Source: Paenibacillus sp. JNUCC-31
GTDB lineage: Bacteria > Bacillota > Bacilli > Paenibacillales > Paenibacillaceae
NCBI RefSeq assembly: GCF_014844075.1
Contig: NZ_CP062165.1
Span: 2,170,001 to 2,234,000, forward strand
DNA length: 64,000 nt
Reading direction: 5' to 3'
Shown here: piece after piece, positions 15,729 through 24,049 of the stretch
How positions within the stretch are numbered: position 1 is the first letter of the stretch
How the letters are laid out: every line of letters begins with the position of its first letter
Position numbers and translations under genes: made by a program
Notes under the pieces: generated by a model
Told to the model about the DNA's origin: nothing
What the model saw: the letters and a program-made list of their open reading frames with translations, nothing else
The model's database searches: none

Positions 15729-17279
15729 TTAATTGTTCACTTGCCAAACGACATTGTCTTCATCCTGACCGTTCACCGGCCACCAATGGAACCCATCCTG
15801 CTCCAGCAGTTTACCTGTCGCTTCCGGCCCCCACGTACCTGCCGGATACATATGCAGCTCCCCTTGATTCTCCGCCCAAGCTGCCGCGATCCGGTCTACG
15901 AAGGACCACGCTGTTGCGACTTCATCCCAACGGGTAAAGTAGGTCGAGTCTCCTTCTGCGGCATCATGCAGCAGACGTTCATACGCCTCCGGCGAGTTGA
16001 TTCCGATCATACAGCTCTGACAGAAGTCCATGGCCAGCGGCTGAATCTCGGAGTCTGAACCCGGTTTCTTGGCATTGATTTTGATATAAATGCCTTCCAT
16101 CGGATTCACCCGGATCACGAGCAGATTCGGCTCCAGCTTATACTTTTTGCCCAGATATACATTGCTTGGCATGGATTTGAACTCAACTACAATCTCGGTT
16201 GTTTTCACAGGAAGACGCTTGCCTGTCCGAATATAGAAGGGCACACCTGCCCAGCGGAAATTATCTACAAATACACGTGCAGCAAAGTATGTTTCCGTAT
16301 TGGATTCCGGATCAACCTTGTCCTCCTGGCGATAACCGGGAAGCTGCTTGCCACGATACTCCCCTTCCGTATACTGCCCGCGCACAACGTTAGTGCTTAC
16401 TTCTTCATCCGAAGTGAACGCACGCAGAGAACGCAGTACCTTGACCTTCTCATCGCGGATGTCTTCAGGGAATAAACGGCTTGGCGGCTCCATTGCAATC
16501 ATCGTCAACATCTGCAGCATATGGTTCTGCCCCATATCACGCAAGGCACCGGAGTGATCGTAGTATCCACCGCGTTCTTCTACTCCGACCGTTTCTCCCA
16601 GTGTAATCTGGACGTTGGCAATATGTTTGTTATTCCATAGCGGCTCAAAAAAGGCATTTCCAAAGCGAATCACTTCGATATTCTGCACCATTTCCTTGCC
16701 CAGATAGTGGTCAATCCGATAAATCTCTTCCTCACGGAACACTTCACGGATTTGCTCATTCAGATGCTCAGCAGATTGCAGATCATACCCAAATGGTTTC
16801 TCGATCACAAGTCGATTCCACCCGCGACTCTCCAGCATCCCGCCATCCCGCAAACTATACGAGACGCTGCCGAAGAGCTCAGGAGCCAGCGCCAGATAGA
16901 ACAAGCGATTACCTGGTGTGTTAAACTTTGCTTCCAGACTCTCCGTCTGCTCACGTAACTCTTTGAAACCGTCCACGTTATTGATATCTAGTGACTTATA
17001 CTCAAAATGTTCGACAAAAGCATTCCACTCATCGGGCTCCCCCGCCGGATAGCGACAGAACTCTTTAATGGAATCATAGATGTCTTCCCGGAATTCTTCT
17101 GGTGACCTCGGGCGACGCGCTACACCAATAACCGCAAAGTCTTCGGCCAGCTTGCCTTCACGATATAGACTGTAGATCGCCGGAAACAGCTTCCGGCGGG
17201 CCAAATCACCCGTTGCTCCAAAAATGAAAAATACTGCACCTGGTGTCTGCACTTCATCTTGCATTTGTTTTTCGACCAT
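15729..17279 (-). CDS. zwf: Glucose-6-phosphate 1-dehydrogenase (second copy)
   Basis: A second full-length G6PDH of 516 residues. It shows FIFGATGDLARRKLFPAIYSLY (NADP site), EKPFGYDLQSAEHLN and RIDHYLGKEMVQNIE, so it should be catalytically competent. Compared with the copy at 5.7 kb it has a longer N-terminus (about 13 residues before the Rossmann fold), different surface segments and a longer C-terminus, so the two are old paralogues, not a recent duplication. The start is ATG 17279 next to AGAGGAG (spacing is short, 3-6 bases). It is monocistronic, with its own terminator. Different regulation or cofactor preference of the two copies is inferred, not shown. Confidence 0.95.
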   Translation of the reverse strand: MVEKQMQDEVQTPGAVFFIFGATGDLARRKLFPAIYSLYREGKLAEDFAVIGVARRPRSPEEFREDIYDSIKEFCRYPAGEPDEWNAFVEHFEYKSLDINNVDGFKELREQTESLEAKFNTPGNRLFYLALAPELFGSVSYSLRDGGMLESRGWNRLVIEKPFGYDLQSAEHLNEQIREVFREEEIYRIDHYLGKEMVQNIEVIRFGNAFFEPLWNNKHIANVQITLGETVGVEERGGYYDHSGALRDMGQNHMLQMLTMIAMEPPSRLFPEDIRDEKVKVLRSLRAFTSDEEVSTNVVRGQYTEGEYRGKQLPGYRQEDKVDPESNTETYFAARVFVDNFRWAGVPFYIRTGKRLPVKTTEIVVEFKSMPSNVYLGKKYKLEPNLLVIRVNPMEGIYIKINAKKPGSDSEIQPLAMDFCQSCMIGINSPEAYERLLHDAAEGDSTYFTRWDEVATAWSFVDRIAAAWAENQGELHMYPAGTWGPEATGKLLEQDGFHWWPVNGQDEDNVVWQVNN

Positions 17280-17526
17280 GGGCTCCTCTTTCTTTCCGGG
17301 AAGACATCTTCACACTCTCCCCGAGCTATGTAATGGTGTTATATACGCAACATACAACCGTCAATTACCAGCAAATTCCCTTCTTGGATGTGATGCCATT
17401 TTAGCATAAAGCCTCATGGGTTGCACTAATTTTCCCGAGAAATGTTATCAATATTTTTCCACAATTCATGGAATTTTCATCGATAAAAATTCACGATCAA
17501 GTTTATAAATTCGCGTTAATATGGCA

Positions 17527-18264
17527 TTAATATTCAATCGTGATCACTGGGAAACCTACTGTAACCCGATTAATCCCCTTTTCTCCATCCTGATGGACCG
17601 CCAATTGCATATTCAAGTTATGCGGACCGCTCTTAATCGCTACCGGCAGACCTGAAGCCTCATAGGATACGCTGGCAGTGCTGGTATCCGTATAACGCTC
17701 TATCGCTCGCATGTCCATATCTCCAGACAACTGCTCCTCGATTTGCTCCAATTGACTGCTGGCGCCACTTTCCACTGCACCTGTCCCCTGTACAGCGAAA
17801 TTCCATGCTGCCTTCATTCCCGAGTTGGTAAGCAACCGGGATACCTGTTCATGTAATGTGGTTAACAAGTGCTGATCTGTACGTCCATTGCCTGATATCT
17901 GGACGATCGCGTAATATTCGTTTTCTCCTGTGATGACTACATTTATCAGGATACCTGCCTGCTGGCCATCGGCAACCCTCTCACTGCGGTATACATCATG
18001 GCCTGTTTGCCGACCACGTTCAGGTTGCTGCATTCCAAGCCGATGAGCGAGCATCTCCGCTTGATCTCTCGCATCGCCATGGCCTTCCCCTTGCCATTTA
18101 ATGACTAGGCGCTCCGCATGATCGATTGCTGTATCTGCAGTCTTCATCAATTGTTCCAGCTTGCCTGCTTCGGATTCTGTCTTCTCCGCGTACACATGAG
18201 TCATGCCTACAAGTATAATGATTGCCAATGCCAGTATGCCTGCCGTCATCCATCGATTTAACAT
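17527..18264 (-). CDS. ywmB: YwmB family protein (TATA-box-binding-like fold)
   Basis: 245 residues, starting at ATG 18264 with GGAGG 8 bases upstream. A signal peptide or anchor covers about residues 5-25, ending near VYA|EK. The rest is an extracytoplasmic domain with the conserved C-terminus VGFPVITIEY that I associate with the YwmB family (DUF1779). Family members are found in spore formers, and the fold resembles the TATA-binding protein only by structure. Function is unknown. In B. subtilis ywmB lies near murAA and spoIID; here it stands alone between the second zwf and the lia operon. Confidence 0.8.
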   Translation of the reverse strand: MLNRWMTAGILALAIIILVGMTHVYAEKTESEAGKLEQLMKTADTAIDHAERLVIKWQGEGHGDARDQAEMLAHRLGMQQPERGRQTGHDVYRSERVADGQQAGILINVVITGENEYYAIVQISGNGRTDQHLLTTLHEQVSRLLTNSGMKAAWNFAVQGTGAVESGASSQLEQIEEQLSGDMDMRAIERYTDTSTASVSYEASGLPVAIKSGPHNLNMQLAVHQDGEKGINRVTVGFPVITIEY

Positions 18265-18349
18265 ATGAATCCTCCGCTCTTTCTTGCATTCTATGAATCT
18301 ATCAATCAGCATGCCCCCATTCCTCATTTGCTAAACTTTTTTGAGATAC

Positions 18350-18387
18350 AAAAAAAGCCCGATCAACCACTTTCATGGTTGATCGGA
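18350..18387 (-). terminator. Intrinsic terminator of the lia operon
   Basis: On the minus strand CCGATCAACCA pairs perfectly with TGGTTGATCGG around a 6-base loop, followed by GCTTTTTTT. Confidence 0.92.
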
Positions 18388-18513
18388 CCTCTTATCTCAT
18401 ATAATGGGCAGAATAATACTTCCGATGAGGTTCTACCCGAAGAATTTTTCCATTTCACCTGATCTGCTCAACATACCAATAGTGCATCCCTCAAGTTTCA
18501 CACACTTCAGGAC

Positions 18514-19194
18514 CTACTCCGCAAGTCCATTCTTGTAAGCATAGATGGCTGCCTGTGTACGATCATCGACACCCAATTTTGCGAGTATATTCGTGACATG
18601 GAATTTTACTGTTTTGATCCCGATAATGAGTTCATCGGCGATGTCCTGGTTAGACTTTCCTTTCGCCACCAACCGAAGTACATCCATCTCTCGATCGGTC
18701 AATTCATTATGAGCGGGTGCGGCTGCCTGTGGCTGTCGGAAACGATTCATCATTTTGGACGCCACCTGAGACTCCAGAACCGATTGCCCGCGTGCTGCTG
18801 CACGGATCGCATCTGCCACCTCATTGGCTCTTGATGTTTTCAACAGATAGCTAAAGGCTCCTGCCTCAATAACCGGATACATTTTTTCATCATCTAGATA
18901 ACTGGTCAGCACAATAACCTTGCATTCCGGATACATTTTAAGCAGCTGCCGAGTCGCTTCAATACCGTCCATACCCTCCATGACGAGATCCATCAGGACA
19001 ACATCAGGTTTGTACTCCTGTGCCAGCCGAATGCCTTCCTCACCGCTGCCCGCTTCCCCCACCACTTCGATGCCATCCTCGGTATCCAGCACCGCAGCGA
19101 GGCCAATACGTACCATCTCATGATCATCCACGAGCAACACTTTGATCGACGTTTCCGCTTCCGTCTCCGTTTCTATTCCCGTTTCTATTGACAT
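18514..19194 (-). CDS. liaR: Response regulator LiaR (NarL/LuxR family)
   Basis: A 226-residue two-component regulator. The receiver domain begins [16 protein letters not shown], with the phospho-acceptor Asp near residue 69 ([10 protein letters not shown]) and Lys in YLLKTSRAN. The C-terminal LuxR-type HTH reads [26 protein letters not shown]. It pairs with the LiaS-like kinase, whose 3' end it overlaps by about 70 bases. Start ATG 19194 was chosen for GAGG 6 bases upstream; the N-terminal 16 residues are a Glu/Thr repeat (ETETEAET). LiaR homologues activate their own operon under cell-envelope stress. Confidence 0.93.
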   Translation of the reverse strand: MSIETGIETETEAETSIKVLLVDDHEMVRIGLAAVLDTEDGIEVVGEAGSGEEGIRLAQEYKPDVVLMDLVMEGMDGIEATRQLLKMYPECKVIVLTSYLDDEKMYPVIEAGAFSYLLKTSRANEVADAIRAAARGQSVLESQVASKMMNRFRQPQAAAPAHNELTDREMDVLRLVAKGKSNQDIADELIIGIKTVKFHVTNILAKLGVDDRTQAAIYAYKNGLAE

Positions 19195-20245
19195 GTTCTT
19201 CCTCGCTTTCATCGCTCATCAAAGGTATCGTAATCTCAATCCGCGTTCCCTTACCTGGCGCTGTTACAAATTGTATGGCTCCGCCAATTTCAGTGACCCG
19301 TTCACGCATATTAGCCAAGCCATAGGAAGCTTGCTTATTTTCATCCAGATCGAAGCCCTGACCATCATCACGAATGAGTACCCGAATCGCATCAGTACGG
19401 CGCTGAAGACGAATTTCCATTTTCTCCGCTTTGGCATGCCGTAATGTATTGGACATCGCTTCCTGTATAATACGGAACAGATGATTCTCAATGCCCTTGA
19501 TCAGATGAATGTCCTCATCCATTTCAAGCACAATATCCATAGGAACCTTTGTTTTCAGTTCCATTACAAGATCACGCAAACCTTGTTCCAGATGTTTACC
19601 CTCCAGATAGACGGGTCGCAAATGCAGCAATAATGCACGCATCTCGGACTGGGCAACCGATGCCATCTCTTCAATCAAAGCGATCTGCCTCTTAGCACGC
19701 TCAAAATCCGTTTCCATCTTCCGTCCAACCGCTGTTGCCGTCATGGAAATGGCGAACAACTGCTGCGATACCGCATCATGCAGTTCTCGAGCCAGTCGCT
19801 GCCTCTCTTCTACAATGGCTGTTATTCTGGCCTGTTCAGCGAGCTGGGCGTTATTCGTTGACAGTCTTTGCAGTGAGGAGACCTGATCCTCCCACTTTTT
19901 GCCGATACGTCCTAGCTGCTCACTTAACCGGCCGACATCATCAATACCAAGGTCCGGCACGGTACGTGAGAGTGAACCTTTTTCCCATTGCAACAGCGTC
20001 TCTCGCAACAGTTCAAGCCTGCGTTTAACCCGGTAACTTTGATAAAATCCGAAGACCGCCCCCATACCAATCAGGAGCAGCAATAATGCCAGACCCGATT
20101 GAATCAGATGCCTCCAACCTGCAAAAGGAGCCAGGTAACCATATGTATACAATACATACAAAATCACGGCGAGCACAATGAAAACAAGGAGGACCCCTTC
20201 ACCCATACTTCGGGTTACCATGTCGGTATGTCGTTTTGTCTTCAT
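19124..20245 (-). CDS. liaS: Sensor histidine kinase LiaS (HisKA_3 type)
   Basis: A 373-residue membrane kinase. Two transmembrane segments (about residues 17-37 and 50-69) bracket a very short extracellular loop, as in intramembrane-sensing kinases. A HAMP-like linker follows, then the phospho-acceptor His156 in [16 protein letters not shown] and the ATPase domain with IRDDGQGFD and [10 protein letters not shown]. The start is ATG 20245, with AAAGGAGGAG about 6 bases upstream. The C-terminal 30 residues after the ATPase fold are an Asn/Arg/Gly-rich tail encoded by the stretch shared with liaR. LiaF immediately upstream is the expected inhibitor. Confidence 0.94.
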   Translation of the reverse strand: MKTKRHTDMVTRSMGEGVLLVFIVLAVILYVLYTYGYLAPFAGWRHLIQSGLALLLLLIGMGAVFGFYQSYRVKRRLELLRETLLQWEKGSLSRTVPDLGIDDVGRLSEQLGRIGKKWEDQVSSLQRLSTNNAQLAEQARITAIVEERQRLARELHDAVSQQLFAISMTATAVGRKMETDFERAKRQIALIEEMASVAQSEMRALLLHLRPVYLEGKHLEQGLRDLVMELKTKVPMDIVLEMDEDIHLIKGIENHLFRIIQEAMSNTLRHAKAEKMEIRLQRRTDAIRVLIRDDGQGFDLDENKQASYGLANMRERVTEIGGAIQFVTAPGKGTRIEITIPLMSDESEEEHVNRNGNRNGDGSGNVDQSVARG

Positions 20246-20279
20246 CAGGGTCTCCTCCTTTCTTCACCTATTTAACTTA

Positions 20280-20927
20280 TTACGGATTACTGATGTTTAG
20301 GTCGCCAACAATATACGAAATGACAAATTTTGCTTTATGTTCACTGGACTCGTATCCAGGAGTTCTCCATACTAATTTGTTCATCATGCCACTATCCTGC
20401 TCTCCATTCAGGCTAATCCGTCCAAAGAGTACCGATGCCTCAATTTCAACACCATAATCTTCAGGCAGTGTCAGACGAACATTCCCCATAACCCCTTGCA
20501 AAAGTACAATCGTTTGTTTCTCTTCCGGGAGAGAAAGTGACAGATCTGCATTGATTTCACCCATGGCGTGCCATAGGCTCATACTACGCAATGTCCATGG
20601 TGCCTGATCCCAATAGTACCGAGCCATGAAGTTTTGCTTACGCATAACATTCCCATCTAAATGAATCTTTTTGTTTTTGGAATAAAAATAAGCCAGTGAA
20701 GCCAGTACAATCAGAAAAACAATCATCAGATTATCAAGCAACAGCAGTGCTGCACCAATACCCAGATAGCGATATCCTTTGTGGGTGTCTCCCTTACGAA
20801 CTTGAACCATACCTATCGTTAACAGAATCAGTGCGGCGACGGTCAGCAGGTTTATATTTCGATTCAGTAACATCAACATGCCGATGACAATGATAATCAC
20901 TGCAAGCCATTGACCTTTTTTATTCAT
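20280..20927 (-). CDS. liaF: LiaF-like membrane protein, negative regulator of LiaRS
   Basis: 215 residues from ATG 20927 (AGGAGG 10 bases upstream). The N-terminal half holds about four short membrane segments (LiaF transmembrane domain). The C-terminal half is a beta-rich cytoplasmic domain of the cell-wall-active-antibiotic-response family (ADLSLSLPEEKQTIVLLQGVMGNVRLTLP). In B. subtilis and Staphylococcus, LiaF/VraT-type proteins hold the LiaS/VraS kinase inactive until lipid-II antibiotics act. It lies 34 bases upstream of liaS in the same operon. Confidence 0.92.
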   Translation of the reverse strand: MNKKGQWLAVIIIVIGMLMLLNRNINLLTVAALILLTIGMVQVRKGDTHKGYRYLGIGAALLLLDNLMIVFLIVLASLAYFYSKNKKIHLDGNVMRKQNFMARYYWDQAPWTLRSMSLWHAMGEINADLSLSLPEEKQTIVLLQGVMGNVRLTLPEDYGVEIEASVLFGRISLNGEQDSGMMNKLVWRTPGYESSEHKAKFVISYIVGDLNISNP

Positions 20928-21076
20928 ATCTGCCGCACCTCCTCTGTAAGTTGATCTTCCCAATTCGACGGAAAAGCCATATCAGGCATCGAACACCTGT
21001 ATGGCTTAACCTTTGTTCTACAAACCGTTCTTTATTCACGAATTATAGAATATCATATTGTCTGCTGAGCGAACAG

Positions 21077-21784
21077 TTATTCTTTTGAAGTACCGCCCGT
21101 TTCATTCTTGGCACCATTGCCGATTTTGTTTTTCAGAGCTTGCAGTTGTTGATCCACTTTGAACTGCTTTTCCGTATCTACAGGATTCGTATACGTCGAT
21201 TGTGTATTGCGGTAAGGTGCACGGATCACATCCGCTTCCGCTTCCATTTGCATGATTTTCTCTTCCATGCGGTGGAATCCAAGGGATGCGCCACCACTCT
21301 CGATCGAATGTAAACTGTTGATTTGAGACATTTGTTTTTTGGCTTTCGCCATTTGTGCACGGGATACGAGTTCATTGCGTTTGTTACGCATTTTGTAGAA
21401 CTCATCTTTCATGTCATGCAGTTGTTGCAGCAGATCTTTCGCTTGTGCTTCGGACTGTGCATGCAGTTCACTGTACTCCGTAATTTTTTGATCAAAGTAG
21501 ATTTTCTCTTCCAGCAATTTGCGTGCCACTTCTTCCTGACCATTAGCAAGTGCAGCTTCTGCTTGGGATTCACGTTGTACCGATGTACGTTCTGCCTCGT
21601 CCAGACGTTGTTTCATGCGACGCTCGTTCGCCATTTGTTTGGCAACCGTTACCTCAGCCTCATGAATTTCAGCCTCCATATCACGCAGGTACTGGTTCAA
21701 CATTACAATCGGGTCTTCCACTTTATCCAACATATCGTTTACCGACGCTTTAGTCATATCCTTAATCCGTTTAAATACTCCCAT
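21077..21784 (-). CDS. PspA/IM30 family protein (LiaH-like), first copy
   Basis: A 235-residue, almost entirely alpha-helical coiled-coil protein beginning [19 protein letters not shown], the amphipathic PspA-type membrane-binding helix. The core ([21 protein letters not shown]) is the PspA/IM30 signature. ESCRT-III-like PspA proteins assemble on damaged membranes; LiaH is the main effector of the B. subtilis lia operon. The start ATG 21784 lies 1 base after the pspC stop, so translation is coupled. The C-terminus is polar and low complexity. Confidence 0.93.
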   Translation of the reverse strand: MGVFKRIKDMTKASVNDMLDKVEDPIVMLNQYLRDMEAEIHEAEVTVAKQMANERRMKQRLDEAERTSVQRESQAEAALANGQEEVARKLLEEKIYFDQKITEYSELHAQSEAQAKDLLQQLHDMKDEFYKMRNKRNELVSRAQMAKAKKQMSQINSLHSIESGGASLGFHRMEEKIMQMEAEADVIRAPYRNTQSTYTNPVDTEKQFKVDQQLQALKNKIGNGAKNETGGTSKE

Positions 21785-21785
21785 T

Positions 21786-22286
21786 TTACTTTTCTCCCTT
21801 CTCGTAACGAGATAATTTTTGGCGAAGCTCTTCAACTTCTTTTTTCAATGCTTTTTTCTCAATATCTTTCATCATGGAATCCAGTTCACTTTCTTGCTGT
21901 GAGCCTGTTCCAAAGGCGTTGTTGTTATAAGAACGTGGACCAGGCTGAGGTCTGTTGTTATATCCTGGGCCGGGACCAAAGTTTCCAGGACCTTGATTAG
22001 GGTTGTTTTGAAAAGGACCTCTTGGCGGCTCGTGATCAAAGTTATTGTATCCTCTGCCAGCGCCAGGACCCGGGCCATAGCCGTATGGATCATAAGGTGG
22101 ATATGGCTCTTTCGGTACCACCAATGCTGCGATAAAGTAGATTAACAACGACGTGCCGCCAGTTACGAAGATACTGATAACAAAGATGATACGCAGCAAG
22201 GTTGAATCCATGCCGATCGACTCGGATATCCCACCACATAATCCTGTCAGCATCCGGTCACGCGTTGAGCGGTATAATTTGCTCAT
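21786..22286 (-). CDS. PspC domain protein with Gly/Pro/Asn-rich tail
   Basis: 166 residues. Residues 1-60 are a PspC domain ([20 protein letters not shown], then a membrane segment [19 protein letters not shown]). Residues 60-130 are a low-complexity stretch rich in Gly, Pro, Asn and Tyr, and the C-terminal 35 residues are a charged coiled-coil ([19 protein letters not shown]). The start is ATG 22286 after AAAGGAG. The coiled-coil tail could contact the PspA-type protein encoded immediately downstream (inference). A shorter paralogue lies directly upstream. Confidence 0.9.
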   Translation of the reverse strand: MSKLYRSTRDRMLTGLCGGISESIGMDSTLLRIIFVISIFVTGGTSLLIYFIAALVVPKEPYPPYDPYGYGPGPGAGRGYNNFDHEPPRGPFQNNPNQGPGNFGPGPGYNNRPQPGPRSYNNNAFGTGSQQESELDSMMKDIEKKALKKEVEELRQKLSRYEKGEK

Positions 22287-22303
22287 CTGCTTGCTCCTTT
22301 CGT

Positions 22304-22540
22304 TTACTTGTATCCTCTTACGTGATCCGCACCATAAGCATATGGATCAGCGTGATAGGATTCTTTTGGCACGACCAATGCAGCGATGAAGTAGATCAGC
22401 AATGATGTACCTCCCGTAGCGAAAATACTGATGAAGAAAATGATACGCAGCAGCGTGGAACTAAATCCGAGATTTTCAGAAATGCCGCCGATCAACCCCG
22501 TCAGCATACGATTACGCGATGAGCGGTAAAGTTTATTCAT
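22304..22540 (-). CDS. Short PspC domain protein
   Basis: A 78-residue PspC domain, nearly identical in its first 60 residues to the longer neighbour ([39 protein letters not shown]) but lacking the glycine-rich and coiled-coil tail. The start is ATG 22540, 7 bases after AAAGGAG. The gene pair clearly arose by tandem duplication. PspC-type proteins are membrane partners of PspA. It sits 4 bases after the upstream PspA gene. Confidence 0.9.
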   Translation of the reverse strand: MNKLYRSSRNRMLTGLIGGISENLGFSSTLLRIIFFISIFATGGTSLLIYFIAALVVPKESYHADPYAYGADHVRGYK

Positions 22541-22544
22541 TCGT

Positions 22545-23216
22545 CTACTCCTTTCTGTCATTGTTAAGTTTTTGCTTCAGTCGCTCCAGTTCTTTGTCCA
22601 GCGCAGAGGATGACATGGTGCCAGATGTTCCTGCCCCATCCTGACTCATACGTCGCAAATCCCGAAGACTTTGTGCCTCATATTCGAGATCAGATACCTG
22701 ATCGTCCAGCCGGTTGAACATACGAGGTACATTCTGACCGTTGTAATGACCTCTCTGATTCATTCGTTGCTGCAATTGGATCGTTTGCATACGAGCATAG
22801 TAGTATTGACGTTTGCTGTATACATTTTGATACTCCACTTTCAGTTGGTCGATCTGTTCATCTAGTTCCTGTAATGCTGCATTGCTTTGTGCGTACAATT
22901 CATTGTATTGCTCCATTTTTTCCTCGTGGAGAATTTTCTCCTGTAAAGCAAGTTTGGCCAAATGCTCCTCGCCTGCTTTCAAAGCCATGGAAGCCTGTTC
23001 TTCCCGTTTGTGTACCATACCTGCTGCCTGATCCGCTTGTTGTTTCATTTGTCTGGTATGGCTTGCATATTGATGACGAAGCTTCTCGGCTTCACCGATG
23101 TCTTGGCGGGTCGAGACCAGAAACTGATCAATCAGTTTGACTGGGTCCTGACTTTGCTCCAAATGTTCATTTAAAGTAGCTACGGTAATATCCCGCATTC
23201 GACGAAATACACTCAT
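22545..23216 (-). CDS. PspA/IM30 family protein, second copy
   Basis: A 223-residue coiled-coil protein beginning MSVFRRMRDITVATLNEHLE, with DPVKLIDQFLVSTRQDIGEAE as the PspA signature and a Gln/Arg-rich central helix (QRMNQRGHYNGQNVPRMF). It is clearly diverged from the copy at 21.1-21.8 kb, so the two may form hetero-oligomers or act at different membranes. The start is ATG 23216, with AAGGAGG 10 bases upstream. It precedes the short pspC by 4 bases. Confidence 0.92.
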   Translation of the reverse strand: MSVFRRMRDITVATLNEHLEQSQDPVKLIDQFLVSTRQDIGEAEKLRHQYASHTRQMKQQADQAAGMVHKREEQASMALKAGEEHLAKLALQEKILHEEKMEQYNELYAQSNAALQELDEQIDQLKVEYQNVYSKRQYYYARMQTIQLQQRMNQRGHYNGQNVPRMFNRLDDQVSDLEYEAQSLRDLRRMSQDGAGTSGTMSSSALDKELERLKQKLNNDRKE

Positions 23217-23250
23217 TTTAATCTGTCCTCCTTTTCATGATCGTGAAAGC

Positions 23251-23559
23251 TTAGTAACGGCCACGACGACTTCGATTATTACTTAACATGGAGAATCCGA
23301 AGATGATTAACCCGATTGCGATGATCGGTCCGATCAACCAGGCCAGTTTGCCAAGCAGGGAGAGGATACCGATGAAAAGAACAATCCATCCAAGCAGTAC
23401 ATTTCCTCGTTTAACTCCGTAGTATCCAAGTGCAATCATCAGGACCGGAATCAGATAACCCATTAAGTGTCCCAGTAGCGGAGTTAACTTTCCGAAGAGG
23501 AGAAGTGCACCCAGCGCAATCAGTACAACCGCCCAGCCATTTCCTTTATTCCATCTCAT
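23251..23559 (-). CDS. Small membrane protein with LiaI/LiaF-type transmembrane domain
   Basis: A 102-residue hydrophobic protein with four predicted membrane segments (WAVVLIALGALLLFG, LMGYLIPVLMIALGYYG, VLLGWIVLFIGILSLLG, LIGPIIAIGLIIFGFSML) and a basic C-terminus (NNRSRRGRY). It resembles the transmembrane half of LiaF and is first in the operon, the position of liaI in B. subtilis, where LiaI anchors LiaH to the membrane. That role is inferred from position. The start is ATG 23559; GGGTGGTG lies about 9 bases upstream. Confidence 0.8.
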   Translation of the reverse strand: MRWNKGNGWAVVLIALGALLLFGKLTPLLGHLMGYLIPVLMIALGYYGVKRGNVLLGWIVLFIGILSLLGKLAWLIGPIIAIGLIIFGFSMLSNNRSRRGRY

Positions 23560-23641
23560 AATTGTTGTTCACCACCCTTTCGGTTCGTTAATTTTGGTTT
23601 GATTGTTTGTTCGTTTGTTTCTTGTTTAACCTTATGTCCTT

Positions 23642-23670
23642 ATTCTAGGGGAAACTGCGACTTTTCAAAA
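23642..23670 (-). promoter_or_regulatory. Probable lia operon promoter
   Basis: On the minus strand TTTTGA (23670-23665), a 17-base spacer and TAGAAT (23647-23642). The -35 is poor, as expected for an activator-dependent promoter. Confidence 0.5.
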
Positions 23671-23752
23671 CAGACCGTGGACGGTTTTTCATCCTAGACT
23701 CAGGTCGGGGATCAGGTTGGACCTTTGACTATCCCTGGATCAGACCGTTGAC
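23671..23752. repeat. Direct repeat CAGACCGTKGAC upstream of the lia promoter
   Basis: CAGACCGTGGAC (23671-23682) abuts the lia -35 and CAGACCGTTGAC recurs at 23741-23752, 70 bases further upstream. GATCAG also occurs twice between and within them. These are candidate LiaR binding sites (inference). Confidence 0.5.
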
Positions 23753-23983
23753 CACTGCACGGAAATAAAGGCCTTAGCTGTGTCTTTTCCCCCTTCCTCA
23801 AGCCCAGTTCACCCCGTATGATATGACGTCCATACCTCTTATCTACGTTATCCCCCCGACTGACGTTTCCCAGTACACCATCCATAAAAGCCAAAAAGAA
23901 TTGAAATACAATCGGGCATGTTCTTCACCTTAATTTTCAACTGGACATTTATTACTTTTTTATCCAAATAAACAAAATTTAGA

Positions 23984-24012
23984 TTGTTCTATATGTAAGC
24001 GTTTACTAAAAT
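23984..24012 (+). promoter_or_regulatory. Promoter of the AraC-type gene with cre site in the spacer
   Basis: TTGTTC (23984-23989), 17-base spacer, TAAAAT (24007-24012). The spacer and -10 include ATGTAAGCGTTTACT (23993-24007), which matches the published cre consensus WTGNAANCGNWNNCW at every position. CcpA bound here would block RNA polymerase. Confidence 0.75.
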
Positions 24013-24049
24013 AGGAAGTGTGACTACTTCAAATGTCAGGAGTGAACCT

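Larger units (their letters stand above)
23560..24049. other. 490-bp divergent control region of the lia operon and the AraC-type gene
   Basis: It contains the lia promoter with 12-bp direct repeats (left) and the AraC-gene promoter with a catabolite-responsive element (right). No gene is visible. Confidence 0.7.
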
